From the NCBI GenBank assembly GCA_026710565.1, contig JAPOQV010000497.1, forward strand, positions 1-27,982: DNA of 27,982 nt. Reading direction: 5' to 3'. Each line of letters begins with the position of its first letter. Within the stretch, counting starts at the first letter, position 1. Positions 16,695-23,743 of this stretch are shown piece by piece. The position numbers were made by a program, and so were the translations under genes. The stretch comes from Spirochaetaceae bacterium (GTDB lineage: Bacteria; Spirochaetota; Spirochaetia; SZUA-6; Bin103). The notes beneath the pieces are model-generated. The model was given only the letters and a program-made list of their open reading frames with translations, searched no databases and was not told where the DNA came from.

Positions 16695-17523
16695 GTTCGA
16701 CCTCGTTTCGGAGATCGTGGAGCGTATCGTGTTCGCGATGGAGGACCAGGGTGCCGACTACTCGGTGGACGTGGAAACCGCGGAGATGGTGAAGGATCGC
16801 GGTGCCCACCTCGGGGAACGGTTCGTCCCCCTACCGCCGTGGCGCCCGATCGACGGGTTCCACCTCATGGAGCGTTTCGTGGCAGCCCTGCGCAATCCGA
16901 TCCATCGTGACCGTCTGCGGAACGCGCTGAACTCGCGCGGGCGGATATTTCGCGCATTCAAGGACGAACTGCGGCTCATCCCGTACGTGGAGCAGCGCTG
17001 GTACCGCTTCAAGATGACCGAGATGCGGAGGATCGTGACGGAGTGGTACGACCTCGAGCGGCGATCGCGCGGGCTGGAACGACTCGGGCCGGAGCCGGAA
17101 GAGACCGACGACCTGGTGGCCAGCGAGTTCGCCTTCGGCTGTGCCGATGCCGCGGACCTGGAGCACGTGGTCAGGCTGCATGAGGCGGCACGGCCACTCA
17201 CGGCCGATCCGAATGCGCTGCTGGTGGTGGTGCGCGGGAGCCGTCCGGGGATCGTCGGCTTCATCGGCGGCGTACCGGAAGGGCGGGACACCGTCTGCGT
17301 CGGAGCGATAGCGGTGGCCCCGGAGTTCCGCGGGTTGGGGATCGGGCGGTCGCTGCTCTCGCACTTCATCCACGAAGCGGCGGAAGCCGGCTATTCCTCA
17401 GTGCAGGTGGAGTTGTGCGAGCAGGAGCAGGAGTTCGAGCGGCTGTTCGCACAACAGGGGTTCAGCCCGGTGGCGAAGACGTTCCGGCTACCACTTGTTC
17501 CCATGGAGGAGCGGAAACCGTAA
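16690..17523 (+). CDS. UPF0158-GNAT fusion protein
   Basis: A 277-residue protein in two parts. Residues 1-~140 match the UPF0158 pattern (MKFDLVSEIVERIVFAMEDQ, PPWRPIDGFHLMERFVAALR, RGRIFRAFKDELR, WYRFKMTEMRRIVTEWYD). Residues ~146-265 form a GNAT acetyltransferase domain with the acetyl-CoA loop RGLGIG (214-219) after VGAIAVAPEF. The acetylated substrate is unknown. Start: GTG 16690 is preferred because AGGGAG lies just upstream and the UPF0158 core starts there; in-frame ATGs at 16672 and 16648 are alternatives. The 3' end overlaps the convergent secreted-protein gene by 62 bases. Confidence 0.82.
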   Translation: MKFDLVSEIVERIVFAMEDQGADYSVDVETAEMVKDRGAHLGERFVPLPPWRPIDGFHLMERFVAALRNPIHRDRLRNALNSRGRIFRAFKDELRLIPYVEQRWYRFKMTEMRRIVTEWYDLERRSRGLERLGPEPEETDDLVASEFAFGCADAADLEHVVRLHEAARPLTADPNALLVVVRGSRPGIVGFIGGVPEGRDTVCVGAIAVAPEFRGLGIGRSLLSHFIHEAAEAGYSSVQVELCEQEQEFERLFAQQGFSPVAKTFRLPLVPMEERKP

Positions 17524-19390
17524 GCGGCAGCGCCAGGAACATCCTTCGGGGCGGCGCGCCGTCCGGTTCGTCCGCGGAGATCACGACGCCGATGTCGAGG
17601 GACAGCCACTCCTGCGTGGTCAGCAGGCTGTCGGGAAGATCGAGCAACACCTCGACCGTCTCGCCGGGCTCGATGCGGCCGACCGGTACCGGTACGCCGG
17701 CGGCAAGAAGGCTGACACCGGTGCGGGCAACCACTCCGGGATTCTCGACCTGCACCGCGATGGTCACCGGTGACTGCAGCTCGGCGGCCGCGAAGTGCAG
17801 CCGGTCCGGGCTGACGGCCAGGAACGGTTCCTGGAAGATTACGGTCTCCGCGTCTCCGCGCAGCGCGAACGCGCGTTCCAGTCCGGCAAGGCTCGCCTCG
17901 TCCTCGGGCGCCATGCCGAGCGTGTATTCGTACAGTGCCGCCGCCAGACTGGCGCGATCGTGGGCTTGCGGCAGGTCGCCCCATTCGACCGAGGAGAACG
18001 CATCGGCAAGCGCGAGCTCGGCGAGCTGCCTGGCGATGTCGGTCGGCCCCGCGGCGCCGACGGCATCGTCAGTTTCGACCGTGCCGTGACCGCCGAAACG
18101 CAGGACTCTCGCCCGCTGTGAGTCCAGCAGGTAGAACGCATCCTTGCCCGGCGCCGGTTCCAGCACGAACTGGGCCGGCAGGATCTCCTGGCCTCCGCGA
18201 GGAGCGGTGAGCAGCCACCTCGGGCGCCCGAGTTCGTCGAAAGCCCATATGATCCCCGAGCCTCCCAGAAGGACCGTTCCGTCGGGAAGCACCGCGAGCG
18301 AATGCGGGAACTTGAGCATCCGCGGGTCCACCTGGGGGCGGATCGAGGCGATCTCGCGACCATCCAGGCGGGCGATCACGACCCTGCGATCGAACTGGTC
18401 GTACAGCACCATGCGCCGCCGGTCGTCGACGTCCATGGCGGGGATGAACGTTGCTGCAACCTCTACCAGGTTCTGCTCGATGACCGGGCGCTGCTCGACG
18501 GCGTCTTCGGTAAGGCGCAGGTATGCCACACGATCGGACAGCTCATCGTCCGGAACGTCGACGGGCCTGTAGAGCGCGACCAGACCGCCGTCCGGTACCG
18601 CGTCCAGTCGACGGGCGCCCGGCAGGTCGACGAAGGCCGGGTCGTCTTCGCCGTTGCGACGTCGCACGATGCGCGCGTGGTTCAGGTCGAAGGCGAGCAT
18701 GCTCTCCGTCCACCTGGTGCGGGCGATCTCCTGTGGGGCCGTGACGCCGGGCGGGCGTGACCCCGGCAACAACGATGCAGGGGTCGCAGCGATCAACTCG
18801 AAGCGCGGTCCCAACTCGGCGGACCCACCGGTCAGAAGCACGCTGACGCCGCCGTCGTGAGCGGCGACGTCCAGGATCTGTGCATCGTACCCGAACGCGG
18901 ACTCCACCACGGGTTCCGAGTCGCCGGTAGCCTGATCGACGGTCCGCAGCATCGCGGCAATCCTTCCACCGTCGATCACGTCGGTGATGTCGGGCGGAAG
19001 GTAGATCGGCGGCGGGAAGCCGGCGCGCGCAGCCTGCAGGTATCCGAGGTCGGCGACCAGCGCGGCGACGACCGTGTCGAGCCTGATGGCGGCGGCCGTG
19101 CGCACGGTGGACGTCAGCGCCCGCTTCGCTTCCAGGTCGGAGCTGGTAACGACCAGGTCCAGCCCTACGGCGCTGTCGTCGACGTCGATGTCGATCCGGA
19201 TGCGAGCCGGAAAGTCCGGGGGGATACCGATCTCCTCGGAGGACAGGACTTCCTGCAGCCGTTCGACCAACCGGCCTTCATCCAACTCCGTGCGCGGGTC
19301 GATCGACCACTCGGCGATACGCAACCCCACGGCCGGGACGCTCGCGACAAACAGGGCAGCGAATGCCACGGCCGCTCTGAACGAATTCAT
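17462..19390 (-). CDS. Secreted beta-rich protein coupled to murE
   Basis: A 642-residue protein with a clear Sec signal peptide (MNSFRAAVAFAALFVASVPAVG, cleavage near residue 21-22) and no other membrane segment, so periplasmic or exported. Residues ~340-450 hold propeller-like strands (FPHSLAVLPDGTVLLGGSG, GIIWAFDELGRPRWLL, FYLLDSQRARVLRFGG). Residues ~530-625 look like an Ig/CARDB-type beta sandwich (VTIAVQVENPGVVARTGVSL, VGRIEPGETVEVLLDLP). The N-terminal ~130 residues are not recognised. The start is secure: its ATG overlaps the murE stop in an ATGA junction. That coupling suggests a cell-wall role, but no catalytic motif was found. Its last ~20 codons are antisense to the UPF0158-GNAT gene. 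Confidence 0.8.
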   Translation of the reverse strand: MNSFRAAVAFAALFVASVPAVGLRIAEWSIDPRTELDEGRLVERLQEVLSSEEIGIPPDFPARIRIDIDVDDSAVGLDLVVTSSDLEAKRALTSTVRTAAAIRLDTVVAALVADLGYLQAARAGFPPPIYLPPDITDVIDGGRIAAMLRTVDQATGDSEPVVESAFGYDAQILDVAAHDGGVSVLLTGGSAELGPRFELIAATPASLLPGSRPPGVTAPQEIARTRWTESMLAFDLNHARIVRRRNGEDDPAFVDLPGARRLDAVPDGGLVALYRPVDVPDDELSDRVAYLRLTEDAVEQRPVIEQNLVEVAATFIPAMDVDDRRRMVLYDQFDRRVVIARLDGREIASIRPQVDPRMLKFPHSLAVLPDGTVLLGGSGIIWAFDELGRPRWLLTAPRGGQEILPAQFVLEPAPGKDAFYLLDSQRARVLRFGGHGTVETDDAVGAAGPTDIARQLAELALADAFSSVEWGDLPQAHDRASLAAALYEYTLGMAPEDEASLAGLERAFALRGDAETVIFQEPFLAVSPDRLHFAAAELQSPVTIAVQVENPGVVARTGVSLLAAGVPVPVGRIEPGETVEVLLDLPDSLLTTQEWLSLDIGVVISADEPDGAPPRRMFLALPLTVSAPPWEQVVAGTSSPPG

Positions 19391-20964
19391 GTCGCTATCA
19401 TGCCCGATATCTTAGAATCATGTGTCTGGAGCGCCGAGTACGCTTCGGTGACCTCGTCCCACGGCTGCACGTGATCGGCGTATTCCACGCTGCGCTCGTG
19501 TCCCTTGCCGAGCAGCAACACGGTGTCGCCCGGTCGCGCCAGCTCCACGGCCGCACCGATCGCCTCCCGCCGGTCCGGGATGAGCCTGGGCGCCGGGGTC
19601 CCGGGAACGAAGCCGCGGGCGATGTCCTCGAGGATCGTCAGCGGATCCTCGCGGCGCGGGTCCTCATCCGTAAGGATCACGATGTCGGCGTGCTCGGAGG
19701 CGATCCGGCCCTGCATGGCCCGCTTCTCGCGATCCTTTTCGCCGGCTGAGCCGAACACGACGATCGTGCGGCCGTCGGCGGCAGGGTCCGCGCCGCGGCA
19801 CAGCCGCAGCCCGGCGAAGAGTTGCTGAAACGCTGCCGGCGTGTGGGCATGGTCCACGATCATCGTGAAGCCGCGGTCATTGGCGATCTGCTGCATCCGT
19901 CCCGGAAGGGGGCTGAGGACCGGCAGCGCATCGAGCACGAGGTCCGGGGCGGCTCCGCTGGCGGCGGACGCCAACAGCAATGCGGCCGCGATGTTGCCAG
20001 CCTGCACGGGGTCGCCGACGTGCACCCGACACTGTCTGCGGACGCCGTGCAGCCGGACGGCCAGCGCCAGGCCCGAACCGTCGGCTGCCAGAACCGTGGC
20101 GGTGCAGTCGGCCTCGCCGCCGCCGTGGGGCGCTGGCGAAGCGGTGCTGAAGCTCTGCGCCGCGGGGAACCGCGCGTACAGGTCCTGCCACGCCGCGTCG
20201 TCACGGTTGAGCACCGCCACGCCGCGGGAGCCGTCCGGACGATCCGGGATCATGTCCAGCAGCGCGGCCTTGGCGTCCCGGTATCGCTCCCAGTCACCGT
20301 GGAACTCCAGGTGCTCGTGGGTGACGTTGGTGATCGCCGCGGCGGCAAGCGGAAGGCCGCGCACCCTGCCGGCGGCCAGCGCGATCGAGGTGGCTTCGAT
20401 GACCGCGGCGCGCCGGCCGTGGCGCGCCATGGAGGCCAGCAACCCATGCAGTTCCGGAGCCTCGGGTGTCGACAGCCGCCACGGCGTGTCGGCCACGCCG
20501 GTTCCATCGTCGACATAGACGCTCGACACCAGTCCGGCCGGAAGGCCGAGCCGGTCGAGGAGCAGCTTCGTGAACCACGCCGTGGAGCTCTTGCCGTCCG
20601 TGCCGGTCACGCCGACGAGCAGCAGGTCGCGTGCCGGGTCGCCGGCGTGCCAGGCTCCGGCGGCCGCCAGCGCCGTCCTCGCGTCGGGTACCTGCAGGTA
20701 GCAGACGCCGGGGGCGTAGCCCGGCAGATCGCGTTCGTGTATCACCGCTCGCGCCCCCCGGCGCACGGCGTCGGCGATGAAGCGGTGGCCGTCGTCCTTG
20801 CTGCCGGGCCGGGCCACGAACAGCGCGCCGGGACCTGCCTGGCGCGAATCATAGCGAATCGCCTGGATGGGGCCGGCCGCCTCCCCGCGGACGCATGCGG
20901 CTTCGATGCGGTCCGCCAAGTCCGCCAGGTCCCGCCGTCCCGACGCGGGAGGGAGGTCGCTCAT
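19387..20964 (-). CDS. murE: UDP-MurNAc-tripeptide synthetase MurE
   Basis: Cytoplasmic ATP-dependent ligase adding the third, diamino residue of the peptidoglycan stem peptide. The 525-residue product has IRYDSRQAGPGALFVA (36-51), the ATP loop VGVTGTDGKSS (117-127), TNVTHEHLEFHG, a candidate carbamoylated Lys232 in RDAKAALLD, VDHAHTPAA, and GKGHE near the end. The specificity loop reads LTDEDPRRED (431-440). DAP-adding enzymes have DNPR there, so Asn is replaced by Asp; spirochaetes such as Treponema and Borrelia use L-ornithine at this position, which would fit. ATG 20964 is chosen by alignment; the frame is open further upstream. Coupled to the downstream secreted protein by ATGA. Confidence 0.94.
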   Translation of the reverse strand: MSDLPPASGRRDLADLADRIEAACVRGEAAGPIQAIRYDSRQAGPGALFVARPGSKDDGHRFIADAVRRGARAVIHERDLPGYAPGVCYLQVPDARTALAAAGAWHAGDPARDLLLVGVTGTDGKSSTAWFTKLLLDRLGLPAGLVSSVYVDDGTGVADTPWRLSTPEAPELHGLLASMARHGRRAAVIEATSIALAAGRVRGLPLAAAAITNVTHEHLEFHGDWERYRDAKAALLDMIPDRPDGSRGVAVLNRDDAAWQDLYARFPAAQSFSTASPAPHGGGEADCTATVLAADGSGLALAVRLHGVRRQCRVHVGDPVQAGNIAAALLLASAASGAAPDLVLDALPVLSPLPGRMQQIANDRGFTMIVDHAHTPAAFQQLFAGLRLCRGADPAADGRTIVVFGSAGEKDREKRAMQGRIASEHADIVILTDEDPRREDPLTILEDIARGFVPGTPAPRLIPDRREAIGAAVELARPGDTVLLLGKGHERSVEYADHVQPWDEVTEAYSALQTHDSKISGMIAT

Positions 20965-21083
20965 TCCCTGCACCGGCAACGCTCGGCGCGCTCGCTTGCG
21001 GGAGCTGGAAGGGCGGATGCGTGCATGAAGGGGCCCACTCATTGTCATCGGCACGATCGGGCCCCGGCTTGCGCTCAAATGCG

Positions 21084-21109
21084 GCGACCCCGGCGCGGGC
21101 CGGGGTCGC
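21084..21109. terminator. Strong GC hairpin between hflC and murE
   Basis: GCGACCCCGGC, loop GCGG, then GCCGGGGTCGC: a perfect 11-base-pair stem. It lies 38 bases past the hflC stop and 120 bases upstream of murE on the same strand. On the minus strand only CGCATTT follows, so it is a plausible terminator with a poor T-run; attenuation ahead of murE is another reading. Confidence 0.55.
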
Positions 21110-21146
21110 GAGCGGACCGTTCGTTCTGCCGTCAGCGCTGGTCGAA

Positions 21147-22112
21147 TCAGCGCGGGTTGTAGAGGTAGTCGAAGAACTCCGCGTCGGTGGAGAGGGTCTT
21201 CTGAAAGGTCGGCAGCAGCGCGCGGTACGCCTCGATCGCCTTGAAGAAGGCGTAGAACTCGGGGTCGACGTTGTAGGCGTTCGCGTAGATTGCGGCCGCC
21301 TCGGCGTCGGCCTCACCGCGGATCACCTTGGCCGTCCGCTCCGCTTGGGAGATGATCTCCAGCCGCTCCTTCTCGCGCTTGCCGAGCCACTCGTCCTTGA
21401 GCCCCTCGCCGTCGGAGCGCCACGCCTGCGCGACCTGCTGCCGCTCGGTGATCATGCGGCTGTAGACGCTCTCGGTCAGGTCGTCCGAGTAGCGGATCTG
21501 GCGGATGATCACGTCGAGCAACTCGATGCCGTAGAGGGCCTCCGCCTCCTTCGCGCGCACCAGCATCTCGTTGGAGAGCTCGTCGCGCCCCTTCTCGATC
21601 GATGCGAACGTGATCTCCGTGTAGGTGTCGCCCAGGATCGAGCTGGCGTCCTGGGCGTCGCCGCTGCCCCGCCGCACGATCTCGTTGATCACGTCGGAGT
21701 TGCGCACCGCCTCCTGGAGCCGGTTGTTGGAGATCACCTCCTTCACCGCGGAGTCGATGCCCGCGTCGAGCCGCGTCTGCGCTCCCTGCTCATCCCTGAC
21801 CGACTCGTAGAACAGGCCCGGATTGACGACGCGCCAGCGCGCCGTGGTGTCCACGTAGATGAACTGCCGTTCCTGCGTGGGCACCAGGGTCGGTTCGCCG
21901 TCCCAGGAGATGATCTTCTTCGGATAGCGCACGACCTGGTCGATCAGCGGCGCCTTCAGCGCCAGCCCGGCGTCGGTCTTGGAGCGTACGATGCGGCCGA
22001 ACTGCAGGATGATCGCCTGCTGGCCCTCCTGCACCACGTAGAACGGCCCGAGCATCAGGAAGATCAGCAGGGCCGCGCCTGCGACCACGACGATCGTGAT
22101 GAAACGTTTCAC
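21147..22112 (-). CDS. hflC: Membrane protease modulator HflC
   Basis: SPFH/band-7 protein that, with HflK, forms a large periplasmic cage around the FtsH protease. The 321-residue product has an N-terminal signal anchor (about 5-25, ITIVVVAGAALLIFLMLGPF). The SPFH domain follows (YVVQEGQQAIILQFGRIVR, DAGLALKAPLIDQVVRYPKK, RWRVVNPGLFYESV, LLDVIIRQIRY). A coiled-coil then contains ERTAKVIRGEADAEAAAIYANAY. The start is GTG at 22112, overlapping the hflK TGA as GTGA, so the partners are translationally coupled at one-to-one ratio. Confidence 0.95.
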   Translation of the reverse strand: MKRFITIVVVAGAALLIFLMLGPFYVVQEGQQAIILQFGRIVRSKTDAGLALKAPLIDQVVRYPKKIISWDGEPTLVPTQERQFIYVDTTARWRVVNPGLFYESVRDEQGAQTRLDAGIDSAVKEVISNNRLQEAVRNSDVINEIVRRGSGDAQDASSILGDTYTEITFASIEKGRDELSNEMLVRAKEAEALYGIELLDVIIRQIRYSDDLTESVYSRMITERQQVAQAWRSDGEGLKDEWLGKREKERLEIISQAERTAKVIRGEADAEAAAIYANAYNVDPEFYAFFKAIEAYRALLPTFQKTLSTDAEFFDYLYNPR

Positions 22113-23110
22113 TGGTTCCCTCCGAGCGAGAGCTCCTGTCCGAGCTGCTTGAGCGGGATGAAGTTGGTCAGGTTCTTGTCGATCAGGTCGGTGCCCTCGG
22201 CGTCCTTGAACACCTCCTCGAACATCTCGTAGTAGAGGCGGGTGCGAGTCACCTCCGGGCTCTTGCTGTACTCCTCGTACAGGTGCACGTAGCGCGCCAC
22301 GTCACCCTCCGCGCGGTTGATGCGCTCGGCCCGGTAGCCTTCCGACTCCGCGATGAGCCGGCGGGCCTCGCCGTGCGCGCGCGGGATCGTCTGGTTGTAG
22401 GCTTCCTTGCCCTCGTTGATCAGGCGGTTGCGGTCCTGGATCGCCTTGTTGACGTCCTCGAAGGCGTTCTGCACCGCGCCGCGCGGCGGCACCACGCTCT
22501 GCAACTGCACCGCGTCCACGCGCACGCCGATGTCGTAGCCGTCTATGCCGAACAGCGCGTTCATCTCGTCCTGCGCCCGCAACTGGATGATCGATCGCTC
22601 GTCGCCCATCACGTCCAGGATCGCGCGGTCGCCCACCAGCCGGTTGAACACCGACCGGGAGATGTCCTTGATCGTCGTCTCGCCGTCGACGATGTTGAAC
22701 AGCCACTTCTCGGGCTCGATGATGCGGTACTGGATCGACCACTTCATGTCGACGATGTTGAGGTCGCCGGTCAGCATCACCGACTCCTCCGGGAACTCCT
22801 GGGTGGAGAACACCGTGCGCACGCCGGCCTCCTCGGTGCGGAAGCCGAACTCCAGCTTGTGCAGCACCTCCGTCTCCACGTTGTAGACGCGGTCGATCCC
22901 GAACGGCATCTTCAGGTGCAGACCGGGATCGCTGGCCCGGCCCAGGTACTTGCCGAAGCGCAGCAGGATGCCTTTTTCGCGCGCGTCCACGACGTAGAAG
23001 CTGGACAGCACGATGATGACCAGCAGCACGGCGCCCAACATGAGGCCGACCGCGCGCGGACTGAAGCTGCCCGGCGCGCGCCGCTCTGCGGATGAATCGT
23101 TTTCGGACAT
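22109..23110 (-). CDS. hflK: Membrane protease modulator HflK
   Basis: SPFH-domain partner of HflC. The 333-residue product has a polar N-terminal tail (1-20), a transmembrane helix (about 21-41, VGLMLGAVLLVIIVLSSFYVV), and the HflK-typical SPFH core: KGILLRFGKYLGRASDPGLHLKMPFGIDRVY, then GDLNIVDMKWSIQYRI, and VDAVQLQSVVPPRGAVQNAFEDVNKA. It ends with a coiled coil (ARRLIAESEGYRAERINRAEGD). It lacks the Gly-rich N-terminal stretch of enterobacterial HflK. The ATG at 23110 is preceded by GGGAGGAG, an excellent ribosome-binding site. First gene of hflKC, with a promoter at 23173-23200. Confidence 0.96.
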   Translation of the reverse strand: MSENDSSAERRAPGSFSPRAVGLMLGAVLLVIIVLSSFYVVDAREKGILLRFGKYLGRASDPGLHLKMPFGIDRVYNVETEVLHKLEFGFRTEEAGVRTVFSTQEFPEESVMLTGDLNIVDMKWSIQYRIIEPEKWLFNIVDGETTIKDISRSVFNRLVGDRAILDVMGDERSIIQLRAQDEMNALFGIDGYDIGVRVDAVQLQSVVPPRGAVQNAFEDVNKAIQDRNRLINEGKEAYNQTIPRAHGEARRLIAESEGYRAERINRAEGDVARYVHLYEEYSKSPEVTRTRLYYEMFEEVFKDAEGTDLIDKNLTNFIPLKQLGQELSLGGNQ

Positions 23111-23172
23111 GGGACTCCTCCCTTGAGGGGGACCGGGACTGGCCGCGAAGGCCGCCCCTTAACGCTATCGAC

Positions 23173-23200
23173 GATATACCCGGAGCCGGGCCAAGGTCAA
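23173..23200 (-). promoter_or_regulatory. Predicted hflKC promoter
   Basis: Minus strand: TTGACC (23200-23195), 16-base spacer, TATATC (23178-23173). Transcription would start near 23166, leaving a leader of about 56 bases. Confidence 0.6.
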
Positions 23201-23269
23201 ACCGGAGAACTCCGGCCCGGACGAAACGCCGTGCTTGTTCGCAACACCTGAGAAAAGTTCATGGCAAGA

Positions 23270-23298
23270 TTGACTATGTGAAGGTATGAGCGTAACCT
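23270..23298 (+). promoter_or_regulatory. Predicted promoter of the DUF2089-DUF4097 operon
   Basis: TTGACT (23270-23275), 17-base spacer, TAACCT (23293-23298). The expected transcription start (23304-23306) coincides with the ATG at 23306, suggesting a leaderless or near-leaderless mRNA. Confidence 0.55.
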
Positions 23299-23305
23299 TC
23301 GGGAC

Positions 23306-23743
23306 ATGGCGTCGGATGTCCAACCTCCGCTCGGTCCGTGTCCGATCTGTGACCAGCGGCTGCAGGTTGCCGAATACGCGTGCGCTTCGTGCGGGGTCAC
23401 CATCCGCGGCCGGTTCGCGCGGTGCGACCTGTGCGCGCTGCCGGCCGACCTGCTGCACTTCGTGCGCCTGTTTCTGCATGTGGAGGGCAACCTGCGGGAG
23501 GTCGAGCGGCGGCTGGGCATGTCCTACCCGACGGTCAAGGCCCGCCTCAAGGCCGTGAATGCCGCACTCGACGCATCGGGCGCACGACCCGGCGCCGACG
23601 CTGCGGAAGGAGGTGACCAGGGCCGCCTGCGCCTGTTGCGTCGCCTCCGCGACGGGGAGCTGTCGCTCGACGAGGTCATACGGCGCCTGCACGCTGAGGA
23701 AGCGAGCGCCGGGGGAGGGAACGATGGATCGGATCACGCTTGA
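23306..23743 (+). CDS. DUF2089 zinc-ribbon/HTH protein
   Basis: A 145-residue putative DNA-binding regulator. Six cysteines in CxxC pairs (12/15, 26/29, 40/43) make a zinc-ribbon-like N terminus, followed by a helix-turn-helix (HVEGNLREVERRLGMSYPTV and the following helix, about 57-88), the pattern of DUF2089. After a Gly/Ala linker, residues ~106-131 (RLRLLRRLRDGELSLDEVIRRL) form a short helical module resembling the C-terminal end of the next protein. The ATG has no ribosome-binding site but sits at the predicted transcription start. Its last 20 bases overlap the DUF4097 gene. DUF2089 genes often sit beside DUF4097 genes, so this is probably its regulator or partner. Confidence 0.88.
   Translation: MASDVQPPLGPCPICDQRLQVAEYACASCGVTIRGRFARCDLCALPADLLHFVRLFLHVEGNLREVERRLGMSYPTVKARLKAVNAALDASGARPGADAAEGGDQGRLRLLRRLRDGELSLDEVIRRLHAEEASAGGGNDGSDHA

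Noticed and set aside
21030..21065. GGGGCCC ... GGGCCCC inverted repeat
   Set aside because: The arms are individually palindromic GGGCCC sites and the loop is 22 bases; likely chance.
20895..22232. 445-codon plus-strand open frame
   Set aside because: Antisense to hflC and the start of murE; the composition is that of a shadow frame.
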